Below are positions 1-13,027 of a DNA stretch of 64,000 nucleotides, in pieces. Within the stretch, counting starts at the first letter, position 1; the number at the start of each line of letters is the position of its first letter. The DNA comes from Dryomyza anilis (Eukaryota > Arthropoda > Insecta > Diptera > Dryomyzidae), in the NCBI GenBank assembly GCA_951804985.1, contig OX638135.1, positions 37,007,024-37,071,023 of the forward strand, read 5' to 3'. The notes under the pieces are model-generated. The model saw only the letters and a list, made by a program, of their open reading frames with translations. It was not told the origin of the DNA and ran no database searches. The position numbers and the translations under genes were made by a program.

Positions 1-267
1 ATTTTAAATTGTTCTGTATCCTTTTTAGGTGCAATTAGTGCTTTTTTTTTGTGAAAATTTTAGAAAACGGAGCCAAAAATGCTGCCGTCTAATTTGACAC
101 AATATTCGTGCGGTTGAGTTTTATGAAATACAAATTATTTCGTTACGTCGGCGCTTACCGTGTGACGTCAGACGTTTTGGGCTTTACAAAATACAAAAAG
201 TCAGTCACACGGGTGTGCGTGACTACTTTCGTCAATTATCGAGATACAATATCTGGCTGTTAAACTT
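1..267. other. AT-rich sequence upstream of deleted BEL element, no gene seen
   Basis: I see no ORF, RNA gene or recognisable LTR here. It lies directly before gag sequence that begins in the middle of the protein, so it is either flanking DNA or a remnant of the BEL leader joined by deletion. It does not match the LTR start seen at 1875. Confidence 0.4.
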
Positions 268-861
268 TTGTTCGACCTTCCTGTCGTGACTTATGAAAGT
301 GTGGCTGCACTTAAGAGTTTGCAACGCACTATTAAAAATAATCTTGCATCCTTTTCAATTTATGACATCGATACTACAAATTGGGATCCCATCCTAATAT
401 TTCTATGCTCTCAGCGCTTACCTGAAGCAACCTTGGCTCTCTGGGAACAAAGCTTGTTGGATAAGTCGGCTATCCCTAAGTGGAGTTGTCTTGATGCGTT
501 CCTTTCTGAACGCTTCAAAACACTTGAATCCATCGGATACATCCGCGGTCACACTACCGTTAAACTTTCACGTGCAAAACCGCTTCATCCACAACACCCA
601 GCTCTGTCTAAAAAATACAATAGTTTTCACGCACACCTTACAGGATCACTTTGCGTTCTTTGCCCCAAACAGCAACATGTTTTGCGGGTCTGTAAACTAT
701 TTTTACAAATGAGCGTCTACGATCGCTATTCCACTGTAAAAAAGTTTCAATGTTGCGTTAACTGCCTTAATAGGTCCCATGAGCTTACCGAATGTAAAAG
801 TGCTTACTGTTGCTCAGTGTGTAAAAAGCGTCATCATACGCTTTTACAGGGATGTCTCTGA
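268..861 (+). pseudogene. BEL/Pao gag, C-terminal part (BEL-1)
   Basis: This is the C-terminal half of a BEL/Pao Gag protein, the structural polyprotein that packages the element RNA in cytoplasmic particles. The first about 110 residues match the end of the DUF1759-type Gag domain: the stretch DPILIFLCSQRLPEATLALW aligns with DSILVFLCSSRLPDATLSLW in the second BEL element of this window. Residues about 130-195 carry Cys/His knuckles (CPKQQHVLRVC, CCVNC, CCSVC ending in HHTLL). About the first 250 residues of a normal BEL Gag are missing, so the N-terminus is deleted and the first in-frame start is not meaningful. The frame breaks just after the last knuckle, and the protease follows in another frame at 885. 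Confidence 0.85.
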
Positions 862-884
862 GCCTTCGGCTCCTTTTATGAGCA

Positions 885-1748
885 GTGATACGACTACGTC
901 GGGGGTCTCGCCCTCCGCCATTCAACACGCAACCATCTTTAAACATCGTACAGTCCACTTCAACTCCATTCATGAGCTGTGAGCCGATTAAGTCGGCAGC
1001 GCCAGGATCACGTCCTTGTAACTGTAACTTACAAAACATTCAAAATTATTCTAATTCGCAAACTTCAGAAGTCCTTCTTGGCACTGCCATTATTAATGTA
1101 TGTCACATGGGTATTAGGTACTCTGCACGGGCACTAATTGATTCTGCATCTGAAACTTCTTTTATTTCAGAACGCCTTTGTAATATTTTGAAGCTTCCAG
1201 TGTCTTCGACAAGAGCCTGTATTGCTAGTTTAAACCAAGCAGTCGCTGCCAGTCCAACAAAGCGATGCTCTTTTGTAATTGGATCCCTCGTTGATCCTAA
1301 TTTACAGTTAGAGGCAACGGCACTGGTTTTACCCACAATTGCAGGAGAATTACCATCATGTCAAATGGAACCATCTATACAACATCAATTACCAAATATG
1401 GTCTTAGCTGATCAAAACTTTGTACAAAGTTCTACGGTTGACATTTTAATTGGTGACGACCTCTATCCATTGATTATGATGGATGGTATAAAGCAAAACG
1501 TCCTAGGCACCCTCATTGCCCAGGAAACTGTATTTGGCTGGATTCTTACGGGACCACTACCAGTTCACAAAGTTTCTTGCTTTGCCACTACTGTCCGTGA
1601 TGACATTGATGTTACCAAACGCAAAAGGGATGGTATATATGCGGTACATTCGCCTTTTAAAACCAACTACCCTTCTATGGTTGAGCTTGGTCATTTTCAA
1701 AAAAACATATTTTTGGATGGATCCTTTCTGATCTGTACCTTTTGTTAA
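885..1748 (+). pseudogene. BEL/Pao protease region (BEL-1)
   Basis: This continues the element in a different frame from the gag part. It matches the DUF1758-type aspartic protease of BEL/Pao elements: RALIDSASETSFIS holds the catalytic Asp-Ser, and the conserved tail ADQNFVQSSTVDILIGDDLY and QETVFGWILTGPL are present. In the family this protease cuts Gag-Pol. After about residue 245 the pol linker starts but stops at 1748. Reverse transcriptase, RNase H and integrase are all absent, and only about 110 bases separate the stop from the polypurine tract, so most of pol was lost by internal deletion. The copy cannot be autonomous. Confidence 0.85.
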
Positions 1749-2287
1749 CTACTTTGTTATGCTTTTGTCTTTAACTTATTTGTACATATTAATTTTGTTT
1801 TCTTTAACAGCCTGGAAATCTTTCTTTTTATCTAATTAATTTTGCAGTGTGTACTACTGCAAAGTGGGCGGCAATGTTTACCCCGAAACTCTTGCAGTGT
1901 AAACCTTGTATTATTTATTTAGTACATTCTGTGACAGGTCAAACGTCAAGAGGTGAATTTTGTCATTTCCTTTTCAACCCTCCTTCTTTGAGGTTCTCGG
2001 GGCTGCAATTGCGCTGAGCTCGATCTCTTTGCTGCCACCCACCGAAGGAAGAACATCAAAGTAAGAACTACGTTTCCGCATAATAAATTAATACTATAAC
2101 TTATTATATATATTGGATTTCCTTTCTTTGATTTCCAATCATATTTTGTATTATTATACATTTCCTAAATTTATATGGCAAACACTTTGGTTTGTCCCTA
2201 AGTAGAAAATATATTTGATCAAACAAATAGATAAGAAAAACCACAAATTTCTGCATTTTTAATTAATTTTGAATTTTGTAAAATACG
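1749..2287 (+). repeat. BEL-1 3' end: polypurine tract and presumed 3' LTR
   Basis: A purine-rich stretch at about 1859-1874 (GCAAAGTGGGCGGCAA) is followed at 1875 by TGTTTACCCC, the TG start expected of an LTR. The same arrangement (CAAGGTGGGCAGCGA then TGTT) precedes the 3' LTR of the second BEL element. The LTR end is not resolved because no second copy is in the window; it should lie before the U repeat begins near 2288. No ORF of note occurs. Confidence 0.6.
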
Positions 2288-3071
2288 CCTTTTGCGTAAA
2301 CAGACGTAGAAGGATGCACTTGGAGCAAACTTGTTGTTATACCAAGCACAAGTAGATTGCAGTAACGATTTTCTGATATCAACAATTCAGAAATCTATAA
2401 GCTACATAAAATGACATGAGCAGCAAGATGTTTTCAAAATGTTAGACAAGATCGCAGAAAAGAACACTCATCTCGAACGAAGTCAACCAAGCCAACGGGA
2501 CCAAAGCTCTCTTTAACGACTAAGAATCCAGCGTATCAACATGACGACGTCTACTGGAGATAACACCATTAGAAAATTCCACAAGAACCATCGAATCCCA
2601 ACAGATCCAACACACTACATACAACGAAACATTGAAGAGGAACAAGGCAATTCCGACCCAACACACAGAAGTGCAAGAGGAGAAATCTGGTCCAACAGTA
2701 GGGCATACAAAAGTCACTCATGTAATTATTTACACCTCTAACCCAAATATAAAATCAATATATTCATTTTAAAATACCACCAAACACACACACACACACT
2801 CAATACACATGCAAAACACGTATAAGTAAAATAAATTTAACAAGTTTATCTATATACATATGTATATGTATAATAATTATCATCCAATTACAAATATGAA
2901 ATCGGTTATATTCTCATTATAAGTATGAACAAATATTACACAAGTATACAACAAAAAATATTAAAACAAAAAAAACAAATAATAACAATATATAAAAAAA
3001 AGAGAAGAAAAATATATATATAAAAAAGAAGAAATTTAAAAAAAAAAGAAAAAATTATAAAAAAAAAATTA

Positions 3072-3127
<56 letters not shown>

Positions 3128-3750
3128 TTATTATATTATTATCATTATTATTATTGAAACCCATTTCATTATTCAAACATATTTTTATAGATAACTTAAA
3201 CGCTTCACGTTGGCAACAATGATAATAATTTGGCAAAGCGCTAAGCTTTGCATAGAACACACCTCTTTCAGGTTAGCTTGCACAGTTAACAGAAGCTGGC
3301 AATAATTTGGCAAAGCGCTAAAGCTTTACTTAGAACACACCTCTTTCAAGAGGCTTGCAATACAATTTTCCATTGCATAATTTTTGGTCTATGTTAAAAT
3401 AAGTGAAGCAGCGATTGTCAACAATTCTGATATTTCGCAATTGGTATCAGCCAAAAACTGCAAGTCGGACTTTCTTCAAAAGTCACGTACACCAAAATGG
3501 AGTGAAAGTGAAAACTCACTAGAACATAGTTAGAATAGAATTTAAGAAAAGTTTGCAACGAAGGTATTGTTAATACCTTTCGTTGTAATTTAAAAGTATT
3601 GTAGTTTAACCAACCTCAAGTGGAGGTTCTAAAATTGTAAAAGTGTCTTTTTAATAGTAAATGTAATAATAGTGTTTTTTTTTTTAAATAAAAAGTGTTC
3701 ATAATAAATAAGTATAAAGGAATTTATTAAACCATCTAGAATTTACAACA
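2288..3750 (+). repeat. U repeat copy 1 with 5'-deleted LTR-like block
   Basis: This is the first of three copies of a long AT-rich repeat. The part at about 2288-2860 matches 12247-12900 on the same strand and 8880-9310 on the opposite strand. Compared with copy 3 it lacks about 140 bp after GATTGCAG (12307-12442). A (TA)n tract lies at 3080-3124. From 3199 to 3750 it matches the 3' part of the LTR-like block at 14939-15621, ending in TTTACAACA; the first about 130 bp of that block are missing here. A short reading frame at 2541 is shared with copy 3 but is not recognisable as a known protein. Confidence 0.75.
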
Positions 3751-4932
3751 GAGGGGCTGCTTTGGCAGAAGCAAAGCTACGAAAACCCCGCCACATGCCA
3801 AGATGACCACCATTGGGGCAACCTGGTGGGGCAGAAGATCCCCGACGCGAGGGACTGAGCGGTTCTGGCCGGAGGTGGTACCTGCGGTACCTTGTAAAGA
3901 GGTTTAAACCCGACGAGGCCCGCAACAAGGCACTAGAGCACCGGCAGGGAAACCAAGGCACAGCAGAAGACAAGAAAGAGCTAGTGATGCGATTACGCCG
4001 CCAGAAAAGAATACCAAAAAGGTGCGGACGGAGAAGGCTTTAAACACCAATGCAGGTGGAGGGCACTTCACAAAGCCAGCACACGGGAAAGCACCCAAAC
4101 CGAGCACAAGCTATGCTAGTGCCGTGAAGTCGGTAAGGGTGGGCGTATTGACGAAGGACTTTCCCGATCAAGTACTCACCAGTGAGGATCTCTCAACTCT
4201 GGAGGAGGCGATCGTGGATGAAATGGATCTCGGATGGACGTGCAAACTGAAATTCGAGGGCATATCATTCAAGCCAGGAATGCTGCTGGTGGAATGCACT
4301 AACCAGGAGACTGCAGACTGGTTAAAACTGGCGGCTGGAAAACTAATGACGTGGAAGGGGGTGGAGTTGATGGCATGTTTGGGTGATGACATACCTCACA
4401 TGCACACCATCAAAATCTACTTTCCCAGAAGCGTTGGGAAAGAAACCAGCAAGTTGCTAAGCCTTCTGGACGAGCAGAAACAAGGATTGAATACCGGTAT
4501 ATGGAAGGTGTACCGGGTCACCGAAGATGTCAACGGTACACTACTCCTGATTGGGGTCGATACTCAATCGATGGGGGAGAAGGCAGGACGCGTGCTGAAA
4601 TACAGATTCGGCAACGTATCTGTGCACGAGTCGAAGAACAGGGATGGCTAAGATGTCGATGAAAATAATAAAAAAGAACACCGACAACATCGGCAGCAGG
4701 TACACTGCATGTGACCCAGATTGAGGTGGATGATGTACCGTCAACCGCGAAAGCAGTTCTGCAACTGCATAATGTCAAGGAGGCGGCAGATGAAGAAACT
4801 GGAGACTACGTCGGCCTACCATGCTCGGAGGAGGAAATGTCGGATATCGACATAGCCCTTCTGTACGTGGGCGACGTCAGCAACCAGACCCTAACAGAGC
4901 ACGAGGAGACTCTGTTAGAGGAAGATATGTAA
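3751..4932 (+). pseudogene. LOA-clade non-LTR element ORF1 (gag-like), broken
   Basis: ORF1 of LOA/Bilbo-type non-LTR retrotransposons encodes an RNA-binding protein. The start, from about 3813, has the LSGSGRRWYLRYLVKRF motif typical of the ORF1 N-terminus. The frame then shifts before 4022, and 4022-4651 carries the conserved core (GWTCKLKFEGISFKPGMLLV, residues about 75-200), which resembles the DUF4780-type domain of fly elements. A third frame (4711-4932) is the acidic C-terminal tail ending just before ORF2. At least two frameshifts break it. Upstream it abuts the LTR-like block of the U repeat at 3750/3751, and the same 5' end recurs at 15622. Confidence 0.75.
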
Positions 4933-4943
4933 AAAAAAGAAGA

Positions 4944-7398
4944 ATGAACAATACCAAATTTGCCCAAATAAACCTGCACCACGCGTCTGACATCATCACG
5001 CAGGTCGTTGCAAAGAAACAAATTGGGATGGTGCTGATTCAAGAACCATGGGTTCTCAGGGGTCAGATTAATGGTCTGGCAAGTAAGGATGCAAAGGTAA
5101 TATGGGATATCAGGGTGAATAATCCTAGAGCTTGTATCTTGATTAGAAACAATATTAAATATCTTTGTCTTTCAGAATTCCTAACGCGGGATTAAGTAGT
5201 ATTTCAGGTCTCTCTGATGATGAACGATAACCCCCACGAAGTAGTCATAGCGACGTGTTTTTCCCTGGCGTGGAAACCATAGCGCCACCACCAGATATCC
5301 AGAAGGTGTTGGAGTACTACCAAAAGAAGAGCCTTCCACTAATCATCGGAAGTGACGCGAATGCGCGTAATGAGGTATGGGGAAGCACACAAATAAAAGG
5401 GGTGAGTAACTTTTAGAATTTTGAGTATCATATAACTTAGATATTTACAACGTGGGAAATACACCAAGATTTGTGTCTAGGGTACGTCAAGAGGTTCTTG
5501 ATATCACTGTCGGGAACAGGTATATGACAGCATATGTAAAAAACTGGACAGTGTCCAGCGAACCATCTATGTCAGATCACAGGATAATAATGTTCGATAT
5601 AGATGGGCACACACCAAAAGTAAGTAACATAATAAATCCCAGGAAAACAGACTGGGAGAAGTTAAAGACATACTAAAAACCAATTTAGAACCGTATTAGT
5701 ACAGGCGGAGCCGCAAGGTACCCATTAGAACTGGAAAGTATGGTAAATGAAATAAACTATGCAATAAACGATGCCTATGTATCCAGCTGCACAGAGCAAA
5801 AAGAATCCAGACAAAGAGAAACTCCATGATGGAGGGAACACTTGTCAAAACTCAGAACCAAAGTACGTAGGCTCTTTAATATAATAAAGAAATAAGAAGT
5901 GCGAAGAGGAAAAGGTTCAGAAACTTCTGTGAGAACATCACTGACAAATCAGCTGCAGCGAGGATACAAACAAAAGTTAAAACAGAAACATACCGAAGAT
6001 GATAATCAAAAGGTTTTACTTTTGCTAAAGACTCACTTTCAAGAACACGATGAAATTCTTGTTAGACCCAGAAGATAAGACTGGGAGATGGCAAACAAGG
6101 TCTTTACAGAACAAAGAATTGATTGGGCCTTACAAACATTCCAACCTTTCAAGTCCCCAGGTGTTGACAGCATATTCCCTGCTTTGCTACAACAGGGTAA
6201 ATATTACCTAATGAAACACTTGATAAGAATAACTAGAAGCAGCCTAGCACTAGGCTACATACCATGCATTTGGAGAAGAGCCAAGGTGGTATTTATACCA
6301 AAGATGGGCAAAAAAGATCCCAACCATCCAAAGTCCTTCACGCCAATTAGTCTCATATCCTTTGTACTTAAAACAATGGAAGAGATAATAGACATTTATA
6401 TCAGAGAATACTCTGAAAGAAATCCCACTACATGCATGTCAGCATGCGTATAGAGCAGGTAGATCCACAGAAACCGCTCTATATCCACTGACAAATATAA
6501 TACAGAAAACCATAGATCAAAAAGAGAACGCACTGTGTGCCATCCTTGACATCGAGGGTGCCTTTGATAATACCTCTCATGAGGTCATCAAGAGGTCCCT
6601 GGAGGTTAAGGGAGTAAACAACACCATGTCAAGATGGATGAGCGAAATGCTAAAATGCAGAACAGCAGAAGTAATGGTTGGGACAACCAACATAAGAATT
6701 ATTACAACTAGAGGCTGTCCACAAGGGGGGGTACTTCACCCCTTATGTTGAGCTTGGTTGTAGATGAGCTCCTGTGGAAACTTACAAACATGGGATTTGA
6801 ATATCAAGGGTATGCCGACGAGATAGTAATCATATGCAGAGGGAAATTTGAAGACACTCTATGTGATAGCATAAAATTAGGTCTCAGAACAACAAAGGAA
6901 TGGTGTGTAACGTAGGACTAAATATAAATCCCGCAAAAACCACCATGGTACCCTTTACAAGAAGAAGAAACCATAATATAAGACCAATCTGGCTAGACGA
7001 AGTCGAAGTAAGCCGGAGTGAAGAAGTCAAATATTTAGGAATTACACTAGACAGCAAACTCCTATGGAAGCAACAAGAAAAAGAAGTCATAATAAAAGCC
7101 AAACGGGCATGGATGTATACAATGATTGTCCGACCAATTATTATGTATGGAATAGTGGTATGGGCAAAAAGGTTAGGTCTTCGGACAACACAGAAATCTC
7201 TAGAGAAAGTTCAACGGCTAGCTTGTTCTTGTATAACAGAGCTATGAGAACATGTCCCACGACGGCAGTGAAAGTACTCCTTAAATTTGCATCATTACAC
7301 CTGTTCCAGCAGGGAGTGGCAAGAGAAGCACTCCACCGCATATCAAACGAAGGTATTGGAAATGGAGGACGTATGGATCACGGAAAAGCGTGCCTTCT
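4944..7398 (+). pseudogene. LOA-clade ORF2: endonuclease and reverse transcriptase, broken, 3'-truncated
   Basis: ORF2 starts at ATG 4944, 12 bases after the ORF1 stop. The first 83 residues hold the apurinic-type endonuclease start (FAQINLHHA, LIQEPW). Further endonuclease pieces are in other frames: GSDANARNEVWGS near 5350 and SDHRIIMFDI near 5575. The RT domain follows: FKSPGVDSIFPALL near 6150, AILDIEGAFDN near 6540, GCPQGGVL near 6715, and the active-site box YADEIVI near 6811, where the second Asp of the usual YADD is Glu. The thumb (VKYLGITLDSKLLW) is at 7027-7080. Several frameshifts and stops occur. The RNase H and 3' UTR are missing because the sequence ends at the inverted U repeat at 7399. 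Confidence 0.85.
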
Positions 7399-8099
7399 TG
7401 TTGTACATTCTAGATGGTTGAATAATTTCCTATATACTTATTAATTATGAACACTTTTTATTTTTAGAAAAATCATTTTTATTACATTTACTATTAAAAA
7501 GACACTTTTACAATTTTAGAACCTCCACTTGAGGTTGGTTAAACTACAATACTTTTAAATTGCAACGAAAGGTATTAACTATACCTTCGTTGCAAGCTTT
7601 TCTTAAATTCTATTCTAACTATGTTCTAGTGAGTTTTCACTTTCACTCAATTTTGGTGTACGTGACTTTTGAAGAAAGTCCGACTTGCAGTTTTTGGCTG
7701 ACACCAATTGCGAAATATCAGAATTGTTGACAATCGCTGCTTCACTTATTTTAACATAGACCCAAAATTATGCAATGAAAAATTGTATTGCAAGCCTCTT
7801 GAAAGAGGTGTGTTCTAAGTAAAGCTTTAGCGCTTTGCCAAATTATTGCCAGCTTCTGTTAACTGTGCAAGCTAACCTGAAAGAGGTGTGTTCTATGCAA
7901 AGCTTAGCGCTTTGCCAAATTATTATCATTGTTGCCAACGTGAAGCGTTGGGACAATGCTATGAACATGTTGCTGTACAACATGAGTAGAACATGATATA
8001 AAAACATGATGCGCTCAACATATGTACAGCAACATCCAAAACTGAATGTATAGTGAAGAACCATAAAGAAAAGAAAAATGTATGCGCTAATTCACAACA
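7399..8099 (-). repeat. U repeat copy 2: LTR-like block
   Basis: This is a 701-bp block with TGTTGT...ACAACA ends, read on the minus strand. It matches 14939-15621 inverted over its full length. Inside is a short hairpin (AACGAAGGTAT...ATACCTTTCGTT) and AATAAA-like signals toward its 3' end. On the internal side, at 8100-8115, the minus strand reads AAGGAGGGAGGAA, a polypurine tract directly before the TG. This makes it look like the 3' LTR of an element whose body extends rightward. No second LTR is found. Confidence 0.7.
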
Positions 8100-8367
8100 T
8101 TCCTCCCTCCTTATGGAAAAAAAATTATTAATAATATTAGGATTAATGATAATTTTTTACAAAATGACTTAAATATATTGTTGAATATATAGAAATGATG
8201 TTTTCTTAGAGCTAATATTAAGATTAATAATGATAATATGTTTATTTTTATATGGTGATAATAAATATAATATGTTATTTTATCTTAAGTTATCTATAAA
8301 AATATGTTTGAATAATAATGATAATATTATTTTTTTTTTTTTAGAAAGATTTCTTCTTTTTTATATG

Positions 8368-8692
<325 letters not shown>

Positions 8693-9584
8693 TGTTTTGT
8701 ATATATATATATTTTTTTTTCATATCTTTCGTTTTATACTTGTGTAATATTTGTTCATACTTATACTGATAATCTAACCGATTTAATACTTGTAATTGGA
8801 AGATAATTATTATATATATACGTATATAGATAAACTTGTTCAAATTATTTTACTTACAAGTGTTTTGCATGTGTATTGTGTGTGTGTTTGGTGGTATTTT
8901 AAAATGAATATATTGATTTTATCTTTGGATTAGAGAGGTGTAAATAATTACATGAGTGACTTTTGTATGCCCTACTGTTGGACCAGATTTCTCCTCTTGC
9001 TCTTCTGTGTGTTGGGTCGGATTTGCCTTGTTCCTCTTCAATGTTTCGTTGTATGTAGTGTGTTGGATCTGTTGGGCTTCGATGGTTCTTGTGGAATTTG
9101 CTAATGGTGTTATCTCGAGTAGACGTCGTCCCGTTGATACGTTGGACTCTTAGTCGGCCAAGAGGGTTTTGATCCCGTTGACTTGGTCGACGATTCGTTC
9201 GAGATGAGTGTTCTTTTCTGCGATCTTGTCAAACATTTTGAAAACATCTTGCTGCTTGTGGCACTTTATGTAGCTTATAGATTTCTGAGTATTTAATATC
9301 ATAAAATCGTTATTGCATCGCTTTTTTTTATAATTTTTTATTTCATATAATTTTTTTTTATTTCATAATTTTTTGTTTATATAAATATATATGTATATAG
9401 AATATATTGTACATTAAATATATTGTATATACATATATTTATTATTTTAAATCTTCTCAAAAATTGTTGAATTAATTATATATGTATATTTTTTTTTAAT
9501 CTGATTAAATTTAGTTTTTTAAAAATTTATTTAATTTCGAATACAAATTTGTATATCTCTTTTTTTAAAAATAAAATGTTAGAT

Positions 9585-9641
<57 letters not shown>

Positions 9642-10974
9642 TTTTTTAATTCTAATACCCCTAATTTTTATTTTTTTCATATATATATATTTTTTCCGTT
9701 TCTTTTTTTTTATATTAATAGTATTATTATTTTTTTTAATACTCCTTATTTTTTTTCAATTAATAGGTAATACCGTTATTTTTATTTTTTTTTCTTCTTT
9801 TTTTTCTATATATATATTTTTTTTCTTCTCTTCTTATATTCTTCTCTTTTTTCTCTTTAATAAACATTTTTATACCTCATTTTTTTTTAATTTTAGTTTC
9901 CTTTTTTTTTACATAATTTTTTTTTTTTCATATATATTTTTTTTATCTCTTTAAAAATTGAATAGTTAATATTATTTTTTTTTGTCTTCTTTTTTTTCTT
10001 TTCTTTTTTTCTTTTTAATAAAAATTTGTATCCCTCTTTTTTTTAAAATTTTAATTCCCCAATTTTTTTTTTCATGTTTATTATTTTTTTTTCTCGTATT
10101 ATTATATTTTATTTTTCATTCTTTTTTTTTCTTTAAAATTTAAAAATTCTTTTTTTTTTAAATAATATTTAATACCTATATATATATATATTTTCTCCAT
10201 TTAATTATTTTACTAATATGTTTCCTCTTTTTTTTCGATTCAAATATTAAAACTTTTTTTTTTTAATTTTAACTGCACTAAATATTTTAATGCATAAGTC
10301 CCTATTTTTTTTTAATTTTAAATTCTTTGTTTTTGTTTTATTTTTAATATTTGTTAAAAATTTAATATTTAAATTTTTACTGTACTAAATATTTATAATC
10401 TCTCTTTTTTTAAATTTGAACACTAACTGATATTTTTGTTCTTCTTTAAGTAATTTAAATTATTATAAGTAAGTTCTTCCAATTCATTTAAAATTTATTT
10501 GTTATATTCAAACTTATTCAAATTGAATTATATTACTATACAAAAGTACCTATAATTTCTCTGCATGTAAATAAATATAATTAGAGTTGCGATTTATTTT
10601 CTAAACATGTTTAATATTTTAATTTATTATTTTTGTGTACTTATATAAGTCACATTATATGAAACTTCCTACTGGCATGACGGTAAAATTGAATTATATT
10701 TATTTGATATACATACGTTCGTATAAATTGCATATGTGCTTCAGCATGAAACACTTGGGGGAATGACCTTTTTCTTTTTTGATTGCTTGCGCTATTAATA
10801 TAGGTCAGTAATGCAATTGTTGGTTTTGCATTATCTGTATTGAATTCGACAATTTTATGACTAACATTGATTTAAATTGAAATTAATGTAATTGGTTGCA
10901 TGTGCTTAATTTATTACTTTTCTCAATTGATGATTAACTAACTTTAAAATTATAAGTTCTTTTCCTAAAATAGT

Positions 10975-10981
<7 letters not shown>

Positions 10982-11047
<66 letters not shown>
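10982..11047. repeat. (TA)n tract at the centre of a large inverted arrangement
   Basis: A TA tract separates U copy 2 (minus) from U copy 3 (plus). The flanking sequences are not direct mirror images: the left side matches 13070-13570 inverted, while the right side matches 9320-10020 inverted. The centre is therefore a rearranged junction rather than a simple palindrome. Confidence 0.85.
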
Positions 11048-11053
<6 letters not shown>

Positions 11054-11699
11054 TTTTATGAAAACGAAAAAGAAAAGAAAAAAAAAAGACAAAAAAAAAA
11101 AAATAATATTAACTATTCAATTTTTAAAGAGAAAAAAAAATATATATGAAAAAAAAATATGTAAAAAAAAAAGGAGAACTAAAATTAAAAAAAAATGAGG
11201 TATACAAATGTTTATTAAAGAGAAAAAAAAGAAGAATATAAGAGGAGAAGAAAAAAAAATGTATATAGAAAAAAAAGAAGAGAAAAAATAAATAAAAATA
11301 ACGGTATTAATTATTATTTAAAAAAAATTAAAAAAAATAAAGGGGTATTAAAAAACAAATAATAATACTATTAATATAAAAAAAAGAAACGAAAAAAATA
11401 TACATATATATGAAAAATAAAAATAAGGGGTATTAGAATTAAAAAAAAAAATATATTTTAATTTTTATCTAACATTTTATTTAAAAAAAAAGATATACAA
11501 ATTTGTATTCGAAATTAAATAAATTTTTAAAAAACTAAATTTAATCAGATTAAAAAAAATATATATATACATAATAAATATATGTATATACAATATATTT
11601 AATGTACAATATATTCTATATACATATAAATTTATATAAAAAAAAAATTTATGAAATAAAAAAAAAAATTATATGAAATAATTTTTTTTTTTTAATTTT

Positions 11700-11776
11700 G
11701 CGCATTGAAGGAGGATTGAGTCCGCCGCATTGAGTCCCTCCGCATATAAGACGACGATCTTAGCCATTGGGCTAAA
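11700..11776 (-). pseudogene. tRNA-like sequence (degenerate)
   Basis: On the minus strand, TAGCCCAATGGCTAAG fits the A box and D arm of a tRNA, with a GCC/GGC stem. It is followed by GTCTTATATGCGG where an anticodon arm would be, and by two GGACTCAAT motifs that weakly resemble the B box (GGTTCGAATCC). The anticodon and T stems do not pair well. It is most likely the head of a tRNA-derived SINE or a tRNA pseudogene carried inside the repeat. Confidence 0.3.
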
Positions 11777-12928
11777 TACATAATTACACTAAAATTACAC
11801 TAAGTTAATAAAAGCTATTACTACACTAAATAGTAATACTTCAAATATTGTGCACACTATATTTCAAGTAATTTAAGTATTTTAAAATCAATCATTTAGC
11901 ACACGCCATGTTACATGAACAATTATATATTATACGAAAATTATATTAAGATTACATAAATTAGTACCACACCAGTAGTGTGACACCACATATTTGGAAT
12001 AGTTTAAAAACAAAATTAAATTACTTGTTTGTAAATTCTTCATGTAAATTTAAAATATCCGAGTGCACATGTGCGCTGGATACTCAGAAGACGAATAGAT
12101 AATCGCTGGGGTCTTGGGACTTTAGTGGGGACATGTGAAAGGAGCTCTGGGTGTTATCAACAAGAAGAAGAAGTGAAGCAGAGGTCCAGCAGATTCAAAT
12201 AAAGTAAAGAAAAACGAAGAAATGAAGCAGAGTGGCAGCATATTTGAAGACGTAGAAGGATGCACTAGGAGCAAACTTGTTGTTATACCAAGCACAAGTA
12301 GATTGCAGTGATTGAATTTTAATCATAAAACCACAACTGCCAGAAACAAGATGCAGAAAACAATATTAAACATTGATCTTGAAAATATATATAAAAAGTC
12401 AAATTATTATGTCTTCCATCGCACATAGAGAAAAAGCGATGCAGTAACGATTTTCTGATATCAACAATTCTGAAATCTATAAGCTACATAAAGTGCAATA
12501 AGCACCAAGATGTTTTCAAAATGTTTGACAAGATCGCAGAAAAGAACACTCATCTCGAACGAATCGTCAACCAAGTCAACGGGACCAAAACTCTTTTGAC
12601 CGACTAAGAGTCCAGCGTATCAACATGACGACGTCTACTCGAGATAACACCATTAGCAAATTCCACAAGAACCATCGAAGCCCAACAGATCCAACACACT
12701 ACATACACCGAAACATTGAAGAGGAACAAGGCAAATCCGACCCAACACACAGAAGAGCAAGAGGAGAAATCTGGTCCAACAGTAGGGCATACAAAAGTCA
12801 GTCATGTAATTATTTACACCTCTCTAACCCATATATAAAATCAATATATTCATTTTAAAATACCACCAAACACACACACTCAATACACATGCAAAACTCA
12901 TATAAGGAAAATAATTTGAACAAGTTTA

Positions 12929-13027
<99 letters not shown>

